64,000 bases of DNA from Plotosus lineatus. Its lineage: Eukaryota > Chordata > Actinopteri > Siluriformes > Plotosidae. The position numbers and the translations under genes are program-made. Each line of letters begins with the position of its first letter. Positions within the stretch are counted from its first letter, which is position 1. The stretch covers positions 70,093,001 to 70,157,000 of the forward strand of contig CM045733.1 of assembly GCA_024760905.1 (NCBI GenBank), given 5' to 3'. The notes beneath the pieces were generated by a model. It did not search any database, was not told the origin of the DNA, and saw nothing but the letters and a program-made list of their open reading frames with translations. Shown piece by piece: positions 1 through 9,636 of this stretch.

Positions 1-112
1 TTATCAAAGGCGGGCCATGTCTGTCACTGTCTATGGTGAGAGGTTGATGTAAAAGAACCATTGCTGACTTTCGTAAAAGAGGAGCTGCAAAGCCGTCAGC
101 GTGGTTCAGTCC
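1..112 (+). repeat. SINE-A fragment (cut by window edge)
   Basis: Starts inside the SINE-A body (TTATCAAAGG, then the GCAAAGCCGTCAGCGTG block) seen in many complete copies in this window. Confidence 0.75.
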
Positions 113-116
113 CTCG

Positions 117-230
117 CTCAAGGGTTGTGTCAGGAAGGGCATCCGACGAAAAAAACCTATGCCAAATCAAACGTATGAATCATTCGCTGTGGCGACCCCT
201 GAGAAAGGGGAAAAAGCCGAAAGGAAATCT
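117..230 (+). repeat. SINE 3' portion with RTE-type tail
   Basis: Contains AGGAAGGGCATCCGACG and the GTGGCGACCCCTGA...AAAGCCGAAAGGAAA tail, which is also the 3' end of the RTE elements at 7373, 36828 and 56819. This suggests mobilisation by the RTE machinery. Confidence 0.6.
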
Positions 231-297
231 CTCTCATATATAACAGTACTTTAACATAGTTTTCATGTATATTTTAAAGTTAAATTTTATTTCTTAC

Positions 298-480
298 CAT
301 TAGGTTTCCCTCTGCTGGCCTGGAGGAGATACGTTCTCGCAGCCTGTGCGTCACCCAGCTCCAGGGTGGATACTCCAGCTCTGTACAGGGCTTTAATATC
401 ACCAGCCCTCCGCTGCAGTACCTTCAAACTGTACTCTTTTACACGGGCATAGTCCACAACCCCCCGCTGCAGTAAGCATG
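298..480 (-). CDS. ttc9c: ttc9c downstream exon (TPR2-3)
   Basis: 183 nt, acceptor GTGCAG|CATGC, donor AATG|GTAAGAA; it enters and leaves in phase 1. It encodes CLLQRGVVDYARVKEY through YLLQASRGKPN. Confidence 0.88.
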
Positions 481-980
481 CTGCACAACACCAAAAACAT
501 AGAAAAATTAATTGTTGGAGCAGGATGGAGCTATCTGCAAGTACTTGTAACAAAGAGACACCGGCAACTTGACAACAACTTATTCTCATCATCATAGCAT
601 AGAGCATTATGTTGTTACTGCTGTGTTGGAAAACCACCTGCTAGATTGTTATAGCAGTCAATCTGAATGCTTCGGAGCTGTTCCTCTTGAGCTAATGTGA
701 GGATGGGTGTCTGGGGTCCAAAGCCCTTAAGACTTGATGATACTTCTGGGTCCAGACTACGAAGCACAAGCAAGGCGCGGTGATAACGTCCGATGGCGCT
801 GCGTATGTTCTTATCCTGGTACAATGCATTCCCTTCCGTTTTTAAACGAGCAGCATCAGCCAGCTGAACATCTACACGTGAGTCTTTGGTAGCACCAGAG
901 CATGAGGCAAAGCAACTTTCTGCTTCCGAGGCTCCATCATCAACAGCATCAGACTCCTGCCAAACACAACAGTCACCCAT
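298..980 (-). CDS. ttc9c: TPR-repeat protein TTC9C (partial; 3' exon outside window)
   Basis: Two exons are visible on the minus strand, 638-980 (or 638-956) and 298-480, joined in phase 1. The joined reading gives a TPR segment with the core ARLKTEGNALYQDKN, then IDCYNNLA, then CLLQRGVVDYARVKEYSLKV and GDIKALYRAGVSTLELGDA. This order and spacing match vertebrate TTC9C, a small cytosolic three-TPR protein of poorly known function related to FKBP-type co-chaperone TPRs; TTC9A/B diverge in the CLLQ region. The last exon (the conserved C-terminal LYLGMF-type end) is not found in bases 1-297, which are SINE sequence, so it lies beyond the left edge. The N-terminus is uncertain: either translation starts at the ATG at 980, or an upstream exon joins at the acceptor before 956. 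Confidence 0.87.
638..980 (-). CDS. ttc9c: ttc9c upstream exon (TPR1 region)
   Basis: Open from ATG 980 to a donor after 638 (GCAG|GTGGTT). There is an alternative acceptor (GTTTGGCAG|GAGTC) at 957-958, which would make 638-956 an internal exon. It encodes the first TPR helix pair and the CYNNLA motif. Confidence 0.8.
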
Positions 981-1384
981 GCAATACTTATTAAAAGCGA
1001 TGTTTAATCAGCAATCAAAATATTGGGTCAGTAAGAATATATAAATTGTGAGGTGCTGTAGAATCTGTGTGTGTCACTATAATGGCCTGTTTAAACCTCA
1101 AGGATCATACACTACTCTTTTTATTAGATTCCCACAAGTTCCACTCACTTTATGCACAAGCATAAATACTTCACCATGTGCAAACTTAAAAAATACATTC
1201 AGCACTGCTGAAACCAAAAAGTAATTTCATTTTTGACAGAAGACGGAATAAAGCACAATGACTGCTTAAAAAAAAAAAACCTAGAAATGAGCTTCTCCCG
1301 TAACATGTGGTGACCGCTAATCTTTGGCTGATGTTGTCTAATAAGTGTATCGGTGAAATTTAATGTAGTCGTTATGGTCTAAAT
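981..1384. other. Upstream/intronic DNA of ttc9c, no feature recognised
   Basis: AT-rich unique-looking sequence between the visible ttc9c exons and the hAT insertion; nothing coding seen. Confidence 0.5.
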
Positions 1385-1494
1385 CAGGGATCCCCAAACC
1401 TTTTCCTTCTCTGATGGGGGGGCCGAGGTCAGTTTGTAACAAAAAAAAGGACATTTTTTGTTTTGCAGTAAGCCACGCAGAACCAAATACAGTA

Positions 1495-2443
1495 CAGACG
1501 GCCCTCTACTTACGAAATTAATCCATTCCAGAGTCTTTTTCGTAGCCTGGAGTTTTCGTAAGTAGAGACGCATTTTACATGTAAAACACGTGATTCGTTC
1601 CAAGGCTCCCAAGACTAACCCATAAACCCTTTAAAAATGATAAAAGTACACCAATTTTGTATGAAATATGTGTTAAAAGTAAAAGAAATTTAAACATTTT
1701 ACTAAAATATTAAACCATTTTATTAACATATTTATTAATTAAACCATTATTAAACATTTTTATTAACGCACATACACACGCACACACAACACTGTCTATC
1801 TCTCTCTCTGTCTCGCTCTATATCTGTCTGTCTGTCTCTCTCACACACACACCCATAAAACTCTCTCTCTTCAAGTGCGCACTCTGCCGAATGCGGGCTC
1901 CGCCCACACGAAGTGTGCAGCCGACTGAGCTTTTGAGACAGGGTGCTGTATTTCAAGCAGAATTACCTGTTTGAAAGATCAGAGATCCGGATTCAATATT
2001 AACTTGCTTCCTTACGAGATCGGAGGTCTCACCCTGGACACTTCCGTGCACAAAAATGCTTCGTGGCCGAATGCGGAGCTTTTGAGACGGGGCGCGGCTC
2101 ATCCGGACCTCCTCAAATAAGCTGCAATGAGTACAGTCCTCTCAAAACTCACGAACCAACAGTACATCTGTCCTTTACTTGTGTGACAAAAAAGCTTATG
2201 GGTAGAGTACTATGGAGATTAAGCACCCTCCTGGCCAATGGGAGGCCAGCGGGGCGGGATGTTGGGAGACAGCCTATGAGAGAGCAACTCGCGCATTATT
2301 TGAATTTTTTGAATGGCGTGTTTGAATTTCTGAATGGCGTGTTTGGCGCTTTTCATAAGAGGAGGTTGTTTTGTATACAGAGGGTGAAAATTTAGGAAAA
2401 TGTTTTTCATAACCTGGATTTTTCGTAAGTAGAGGGCCGACTG
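1495..2443. mobile_element. Tigger/pogo-like non-autonomous element nested in the hAT
   Basis: The ends CAGACGGCCCTCTACTTACG and CGTAAGTAGAGGGCCGACTG are inverted repeats, and both sides carry TA (1493-1494, 2444-2445), the Tc1/mariner target. No transposase reading frame survives. A second copy lies at 61700-62595. Confidence 0.87.
1774..1868. repeat. CA/CT-rich low-complexity tract
   Basis: Interrupted CA, TCTC and TCTG repeats inside the Tigger-like element. Confidence 0.7.
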
Positions 2444-2509
2444 TATTAGTAAACCTTCACAGAAAAAAAAGTCAGGAAATTAAAAAAAAAAAAAAAATGC
2501 TGGCGGCTA

Positions 2510-2836
2510 TCAGTTGAGCAACCCGAAAGCTGCTCGAACAGACGACTGTTTCAGCCGAGCCTGGTGTACAAATGTATTCTCCTGAGCGAACGGTCCACTT
2601 TTTAGCTTTGCGAGTTTATCTGCTCGCATTTCGCCTTGCGAGCGATCATACTCGTCTTTGTGATGGGTTTCAGAGTGTCGGCGCAGATTGTATGCTTTGA
2701 ATACCGCCACTGCCTCCAGACAGATGCTACAAAGAACCTTTTCTTTGCATTGAGTAAACGAATAACCGTTTGTCCACTGCAGGTTAAATACTCTGCATTC
2801 TGAATCAATTTTTCTCTTCCATAACCTTTTCGCCAT
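2510..2836 (-). pseudogene. hAT transposase N-terminal fragment (BED-type zinc finger)
   Basis: A 108-codon frame starting MAKRLWKRKI and containing VLCSICLEAVAV...YNLRRHSETHH, i.e. C-x2-C...H-x4-H spacing. This N-terminal layout is found in hAT transposases and in domesticated relatives such as GTF2IRD2 and ZBED-like proteins. No catalytic RNase-H-like domain follows, so it is the 5' remnant of the hAT element around it rather than a functional gene. Confidence 0.7.
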
Positions 2837-3112
2837 TATTCCGTTCTATTTGACAGTGGAGAGTCTAGGATTTCTGTTTCGGGTGGGGGTGGGGGGTCAG
2901 ATAGGGGCACAGACGGCAGAAGAGTGGAATAGAATGTCATGCTCTAGGTGTGTATTAGTCTTGACTGCGTGGCCAGACTAAAAAAAAAAAGTAAATCAGT
3001 AAATCATAAAACGTTTCTGGTATTGTTCAGGGGGCCGGGCCAAAAGTGGAGGTGGGCCATAGTTTGGGGACCACAGGTCTAAAGTATTCCAATGTAATGA
3101 TGTTGTCGTGTG

Positions 3113-3392
3113 TTCTTCGTTTATTTTCTGGAACCGCTTAAATCCTAATTACAGTCATGGGGAGGCTGGCGCCCATCCTAGCCAACTCCAGGTGAGGGCA
3201 GAGTACACCCTGGACAGCTGAACAGGCCATCGCAGGGCGGAAACACGGCTTTGCAGTTACTCTTGTCGTATGTCAGCGATGATTCTTTTACATGAAGCTC
3301 ACACCACAGACAGTGAGAAACATGGCCGGCCTTTGATAACCCAGTTAGCTGCACTGGGGGGACAGTGGCTACCAGTGTCGGATCTATTGGTG
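3113..3392 (-). repeat. SINE-A (tRNA-derived), minus orientation
   Basis: Reverse of the SINE-A body: AACCGCTTAAATCCTAATTA tail at left, then GGCGCCCATC, GGGCAGAGTACACCCTGGAC and the TTTGATAACCCAGTTAGC block. Confidence 0.8.
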
Positions 3393-3395
3393 TTT

Positions 3396-3560
3396 ACATT
3401 TACAGCATTTGGCAGACTTATAATTATCATTCTTTTAAAAAACTGAGTAATTAAGGGTTAAAGGCCTTGCTCAAGGGCCCAACAGTTGTGATAGTTGGAT
3501 GGACCCACTGACCTTCTGATCAGTAATCGGTCGAAATAAGCACGAAGCCACCGGTGCCCT
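3396..3560 (-). repeat. SINE-D (tRNA-derived) copy
   Basis: Starts TTTACATTTACAGCATTTGG and contains AAGGCCTTGCTCAAGGGCCC; read on the minus strand the right side is tRNA-like. Same family as 28909-29066. Confidence 0.7.
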
Positions 3561-4500
3561 GGTGTAGTCCAGTCTGTTGGTGCAGGATAGTCTCAAGTAG
3601 TCCAGTCCAGTCCAGTGTGGTTTAGAGTAGTCGAGTCTATTGCACAGTGGACTGTATTTAACCCTCGGAACGCCAAGTTGGAGTTGCTCATGAATCAGCA
3701 GAGTTTTCTCTTAACGTACAACTCAGTTTCTCAACTTTTCTTGAGTGCAGCATGTTTTAGAGATGACCGCGAACCCCAGAGCTGGAAAAATATGACTACG
3801 GAATTGTAGTCTCGCTTATTTGTTATGAATGAAAGACATGCATTCAGGTTAGTCACCGCCCATCAAATAAAACATGCCACAACCACCAAGACCCGGGTTT
3901 TTTTTGTTTGTTTGTTTGTTTTTTTACCTTGTCGTCCATGAGTGTAAAGCTGAAGTCGGTGGAACAATGCAGTTCTGATAAGACTCAGGTCTCACAGATC
4001 AGAAAACTGATCAAAGCTCGAGAAAGTGCTTTGCTCTTCGTTTGTGGTGAGCAGCTTCCAGTATACATCAGACACATACCGCCACCTAGCGTCAGTACAT
4101 AATATCTACGCAGAGCTCAGATGATGGGAATGAATACATGGATGACCCTGAATTCCAGCTGCAACTTGTTTGTTCCTCACCTACGACATGACGTAATGTT
4201 CTCGATTATCACTTCTTTTCTCTTTTACTGAGCGAGGTCAAATCTTCATGGCTGTATACAGTATGCAGTACACCTGCTCTACTTTTAAAGTACTTCATAT
4301 CAGCCCTGACTTTCGATCAGTTATCATACACACTCCTATAACGATGGTTATACAGATCTCTGTTTAAAGCATGTCATCATCAATGCTGGCATTAATCAAT
4401 AACATCAATCATCCAGTTTGTTGCCGAGCAACCTGTGACTGGGCTACGCTGTCGCTATGTTGGGTGTCACGGTGGAGTAGTAGTGAGCACATCCAACTCA
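3561..4500. other. Intergenic DNA between ttc9c and tmem179b
   Basis: Includes short AGTCCAGT-type repeats near 3590-3640 and a CTCF-like motif at 4077-4092; otherwise no gene or repeat recognised. Confidence 0.4.
4077..4092 (-). promoter_or_regulatory. Candidate CTCF site
   Basis: The minus strand reads CGCTAGGTGGCGGTA, matching the YAGRKGGCRS core of the CTCF motif. A 15-bp identical site occurs at 54446-54460 in different flanking sequence. Motif match only. Confidence 0.4.
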
Positions 4501-4517
4501 CACCAGGAAGTTCAGTT

Positions 4518-4848
4518 CAGTTCAGTTCATTTTCTGTACCCGCTTAATCCTAATTTGGGTCACGGGGAGGCTGGTGCCCATCACAGCCAACTTCGGGTGA
4601 GGGCAGAGTACACCCTGGACAGCTCGCCAGGCCATCGCAGGGCAGGCCATCGCAGGGCGGAAACACGCTGACAGCTTTGCAGCCTACTCTTGTCGAAAGT
4701 CCATAGACAGTGAGAGACATGGCCCACCTTTGATAACCCAGTTAGCTCCACTGGGGGGCAGTGACAACCTTGTGGAGAGTGGGACTCGAACCCCCAACCT
4801 TTGGATCAGCGATCCAGCACCCTATACCACTAGACCACCACTGCCCCC
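4518..4848 (-). repeat. SINE-A, nearly full length, minus orientation
   Basis: tRNA-like head at right (reverse of GGCAGTGGTGGTCTAGTGGT, with GGGGGTTCGAGTCCCAC as B box) and tail at left. It carries a small internal tandem duplication of GGCCATCGCAGGGC. Confidence 0.85.
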
Positions 4849-5250
4849 ACACCAGGAAGTTCTTGGGTTCAAGTCCCAGGCTAGAGTGTTTCTGTGTGGA
4901 GTTGGCAGTGGGGCTTGAACCCCTAAACCTTGGGATCGGTAATCCAGCACCTTCCCACTGGGCCCAAGGTTATGGGTTCAAGCCCCACTGCCAGTGGTTG
5001 TTGTTGCTGTCCCCCTAGTGCAGGTAACTGGGTTATCAAAGGCCGTCCATGTCTCTCGCTGTCTATGGTGGGAGGCAAGTAAAAGAAGCATTGCCAAGTT
5101 TCATCAAGAGCAGGCCGCATAGCCGTCAGCGTGCTTCTGCCCTACGATGGCCTGGCAAAGCTGTCTAGGATGTACTCTGCCCTCGCCCCGGGTTGGCCGA
5201 GATGGGCCCAGTCTCCCTGCTACCCTAAGGAGGGAGGGTTAACCGTTTCT
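4849..5250 (+). repeat. SINE-B head fragment joined to SINE-A body
   Basis: 4849-4920 resembles a short SINE-B head (AAGTTCTTGGGTTCAAGTCC), followed by a SINE-A in plus orientation from about 4960. Overlapping insertions have scrambled the junction. Confidence 0.65.
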
Positions 5251-5345
5251 GAAACCGAATGGCGATGCATGGATGAACACTTTACTCCCTTTACTTTATG
5301 ACCAGGAGCAGCGCCCCCTGTTCCCCCAACACGTTTATATGGCGA

Positions 5346-5346
<1 letters not shown>

Positions 5347-5379
<33 letters not shown>
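5347..5379. repeat. (TA)n microsatellite
   Basis: Uninterrupted TA dinucleotides upstream of the tmem179b promoter region. Confidence 0.9.
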
Positions 5380-5382
<3 letters not shown>

Positions 5383-5414
5383 ACCTGCCCTAGTAATTAG
5401 CTAATAATTACACT

Positions 5415-5428
5415 GCATTACGTAATGC
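5415..5428. promoter_or_regulatory. Perfect palindrome with TTACGTAA core
   Basis: GCATTACGTAATGC is a 14-bp perfect palindrome whose core TTACGTAA is the consensus for PAR-bZIP/NFIL3 factors. It lies about 0.43 kb upstream of the tmem179b start codon. Function is inferred only from the motif. Confidence 0.35.
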
Positions 5429-5559
5429 CAGCTCTGCATTATTACAACCGGCACACTTTATTTTTTCATGACGGACTGCTGGAACATTCCACAGAACTGT
5501 ATTTGAACGATTCTCCAATGACGTGACCTGTAACGCGCCAATCAGCAGTGTTTCCGTCA

Positions 5560-5845
5560 CAACGGCAGAATCCCAATCGGATCCATTCTCACTCGATAGG
5601 TGCGCTACATCCGACGCGGTGACGTCTATGCGTGTAGATTGTAACTCAGCCATTGTGAGGGTGGGACCGCTGATGGGGGTGGAGCCTCGACAGAAATACG
5701 AGCTGAACGTGAGCTTTGTATACTGTATACAGCGTTGAAGTGAAATTTCTCGTGTTTACGTGGGTAAACAAGAAGCGCACGAGCGCCGGTGTGACGTGTC
5801 CGGGTCAGTGTAACACCGAGAAGCTTTTCGCGTCCGGAAGAAAGC
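5560..5845 (+). promoter_or_regulatory. CpG-rich promoter region of tmem179b
   Basis: CpG density rises sharply from about 5560 through exon 1 (ending 6174), unlike the AT-rich flanks. It includes a TGACGTC half-CRE near 5620 and GC-rich sequence just before the ATG. The transcription start was not identified. Confidence 0.6.
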
Positions 5846-6174
5846 ATGGAGTTGGACCGGAGACTGTTGCTGGCGCACTGCGCTGCCCACGCCCTGTCCG
5901 TTATCGCCGGCCTGCTGGTCGTGGTGCCGTTAGCGTTGAACGGCTCCGCGTTTAAAGGCCGCTGTGCGCTGTTCACTCAGGGCTTCTGGCGCTCCGAGAA
6001 CCAGAACCAGAGCGCGAGCGGCGCGCAGCGGGCGGCGGGGACGCACCTGGTGGTGCAGCAGTGGGGGCCGCCGGCAGCGTGTCAGTTCGCGACGTTCGTC
6101 GGCGTGTTCACGGTGCTGTACGGAGCGACACAGAGCTGGAGGAGTTTGTTTTATCTCCACCGCCGACACGATGA
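5846..6174 (+). CDS. tmem179b: tmem179b exon 1
   Basis: ATG at 5846 within the CpG-rich region; donor GATGA|GTGAGT; 329 nt, phase 2 exit. Encodes MELDRRLLLAHC onward. Confidence 0.93.
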
Positions 6175-6265
6175 GTGAGTTCGGAAACAGCAACACAAAT
6201 AACCCGCACCCAGACTGAGCGAGAATATTCGAACACAGGACTTAGAATCCATCCACGAAGTGCTA

Positions 6266-6311
<46 letters not shown>

Positions 6312-6746
6312 CACGGTGATGGTTTTATTGTGAACATTAAATTTGGGCGGTGGTGGCCTGGTGGTATCGGGCGCTGGATCGCTGATCCTCAGGTTGGGGG
6401 TTCGAGTCCCACTCACCACAGGTTGTCACTGTCCCCCCCCCAGTGCAGCTAACTGGGTTATCAAAGGCCAGCCATGTCTCTGACTGTCTATGCTGAGAGG
6501 TTCATGAATCATTGCTGACTTTCGACAAGAGTAGCTGCAGAGCCATCAGTGTGTTTTTTTTCCCTGCCATGGCCTGGCAAAGTGTTCACGGTGTACTCTG
6601 CCCTCGTTCAGAGTCGGCTAAGATGGGCGCCAGCCTCCCTACGACCGTAAATCAGACAACTCTTGGTGAGGGCGGGTCACACCCTGGACAGCTCATCAGG
6701 CCATTGCAGGGTAAAATTAGATTGCTATTACTGTACTGTATTATTA

Positions 6747-6784
<38 letters not shown>

Positions 6785-8196
6785 AACAGTCATGTTAAAA
6801 GAAATAGTTGTAACATTAAGAAAATATCAGTTATTCGAGATTGTATTTGGTAATTGTTCATCGATACTATATAAGGTGGCACGGTGGCCTAGTGGTTGGC
6901 ATGTCCACCTCACAGGAAGAAGGTCCTGAGTTCCATTCCCAGCTCAGGTGTTTCTGTGCGGAGTTCGCATGTTCTCCCTGTGCTTTTATGTGTTCCGGTT
7001 TCCTCCCATAGCACAATAGGCTAATTGGCTGTTCCAAATCACCCCAAGGTGAGTGTTGGTACGAATGGTTGTGTGAGTGTTGGCCCTGCGATGGCCTGGT
7101 GAGCTGTACAGGGTGTATCCAGCCCTCACCCAGAGTCAGCTGAGATTGGTGCCATCCTCCCTGCAACCCAATTAGGAGTTTTTATTATTAATTATTATTA
7201 CTAATTATTAATTAAACTGATCAGAAAATGAATGAATTAATTAAAAATGTCATCATTGTTGTAACAAAAATAATAATTACTATTCTAAAATCAAATTTCT
7301 GTTCATATTTATTAGTAAAGGTGCAATAGATTAATCAAATTTCATTATGCCACACCATTTGTGTGTATGTATTCTTCTTCTTCTTCTTCTTTTACTTTCG
7401 GCTGCTCCCTTCAGGGGTCGCCACAGCAAATCATCCGCCTCCACCTCACCCTGTCCTCCGCATCTTCTTTTCTGACTCCAACGACCTTCATGTCTTCCTT
7501 CACCACATCCATAAATCTCTTCTTCGGTCTTCCTCGAGGCCTTCTGCCTGGTAGTTCCAACCTCAGCATCCTACTGCCAATATACTCACTATCCCTCCTC
7601 TGTACATGTCCAAACCATCTCAATCTAGCCTCTCTGACTTTGTCTCCAAAACATCTTACATGTGCTGTCCCTCTGATATACTCATTTCTGATCCTATCCA
7701 TCCTCGTTACTCCCAGAGAGAACCTCAACATTTTCATCTCCGCTACCTCCAGCTCTGCCTCCTGCCTTTTCCTCAGCGCCACTGTTTCTAAGCCATACAA
7801 CATCGCTGGCCTCATCACCGTCTTGTACACTTTTCCCTTCATTCTTGCTGACACTCTCCTATCGCACATCACACCGGATACTTTTCTCCAACCATTCCAG
7901 CCTGCCTGCACACGCTTCTTCACCTCTTTTCCACACTCTCCATTGCTCTGGATTGTTGAGCCTAAGTACTTAAAATCCTCCACCTTCGTTATCTCTGCTC
8001 CCTGTAACCTCACCGTTCCTCCTGGGTCCTTCTCATTCACACACATGTATTCTGATTTTCTGAGGCTAACCTTCATTCCTCTCCTTTCCAGGGCATACCT
8101 CCACCTCTCTAGATTTTCCTGCACTTGTTCTCTGCTCTCACTACAGATCACGATGTCATCTGCAAACATCATAGTATTTGTGTGTATGTATATACA

Positions 8197-8238
<42 letters not shown>

Positions 8239-9595
8239 CATACACATTGGTACATCGACTTATAAGTGTCCCTAATAACGAATTTTCCATGATACGAGCT
8301 TCAATCCCACCAAAATCTGCCCCAACCAACAAGCAAATTTTCGACTTACAAGCTCTGCTGGGGAGATGGCTTTTCAGGGTTGATTAGCCTTGTATTACTT
8401 CTGCGTGTATTCCTCTGTGCTTTGAAAACACCTTGTGCAGTATTTCGCAATTATTTTCTGTGATGCCCCCTATAGGAAGACCCCCCCACACACACACACA
8501 CAGCACTTGACTGTAAATAATGTTTACTGCACTTCAACAGTGAGAGCGCCACTGCCAGTTTTATAAGTGTGATTGTGCATTCTCTACACTAGATGGCAGT
8601 GGCGCTCTCACTGCCATCCGCCACACTAGATGGCAGTGAGAGCGCTACTACCATCTAGTGTAGAGGATGCGCAATCACACTTATAAAGCTGGTCCACCAG
8701 TTTATTGACTTGTTTATTCTTGTTTTATTATTTATTGTTAATTACAGTATTAGTTACTGTACATCTGTTATTACTGTGATCATGTTTATTGTTACATGTT
8801 TATCTTAAATATATTATGTAAAAAAATACGTTTGTGGCGACCCCTGAAGGGAAAAGCTGAAAGGAAAAGTAGAAGAGTCAGGTTATGAGTTTGGGAGGGG
8901 GTTGGAATGGATTAATTGGTTTTCTATTGTTTCTGATGGGAATTTTTGTTTCATCTAACGAACATTTCCACTCATGAGCTTACCCTCGGAACAGATTAAT
9001 TTCATAAGTAGAGATGCCACCGTGGCTGTGTGTATATGTGTTGTGTGTGTGTTCATTTTTCCACTGTTTATACTAAAATAATTATAGTAAGCTACATTGC
9101 TGCAATTTTTGTTCCCAAGGTCAAACCAAATATGCCACAGAGCCCTGTCTTGACTTTTAAGCTTTTTAAGAATTCACCAGAAACCTGCTGTGCAGTCGGC
9201 AAAATTGTTTGGAATATTTGTAATGTTAAAGGCACATAGACTGTATCAGGACCGGTGCTGGTTTCAGGTGCAGTTGGCACATTCTTGCTTGTGTGTGTGT
9301 GTGTGTGTGTGTTGCAGCACCTTGTTCTCGGCTTTTCTCACGCTGCTGCTCAGCCTGTGTGTGCTTTTCCTCTCTGGAGGAGCCAGTGTGATTCTGACCC
9401 TCGGCCTTGTGTCCTGGTGCAACACTATCACTGATCACAATACCCGACCATACAGGTGAGATCATTCAGGAATTACAAGCATATGACTCAATGCCCAGGG
9501 GTTTGCATTTGAAAGTCTCTAATATTTGATATTATATGCCCATATTATATTATATATTATATCCCCATCATATGGTGGGGAAATGTTCTATATGG

Positions 9596-9636
<41 letters not shown>

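Larger units (their letters stand above)
1385..3076 (-). mobile_element. hAT transposon with 8-bp target duplication
   Basis: The left end CAGGGATCCCCAAACC and right end GTTTGGGGACCACAG are imperfect terminal inverted repeats. They are flanked by GTCTAAAT (1377-1384) and GTCTAAAG (3077-3084), a 7/8-matching 8-bp target-site duplication, which is the hAT hallmark. A Tigger-like element is inserted inside at 1495-2443. The minus strand at 2510-2836 encodes an N-terminal BED-type zinc-finger segment. Confidence 0.85.
8243..9024. mobile_element. Tigger-like element with internal insertions
   Basis: Left end CACATTGGTACATCGACTTA and right end ATAAGTAGAGATGCCACCGTG are degenerate inverted repeats of the CACTGGTACCTCGACTTAC type, with TA at 8241-8242. 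The inside is interrupted by an hAT-like fragment (from 8438), a palindrome, and an RTE-type tail near 8834-8870. Confidence 0.7.

Noticed and set aside
4780..4850. tRNA gene (A and B box with TTCGAGTCC-type sequence)
   Set aside because: Part of SINE-A; the cloverleaf is incomplete and the same sequence recurs in many copies.
6876..6950. tRNA gene candidate
   Set aside because: tRNA-like head of SINE-B followed directly by the SINE body.
7361..8275. 304-codon plus-strand frame
   Set aside because: Antisense of the RTE reverse-transcriptase frame at 7411-8247.
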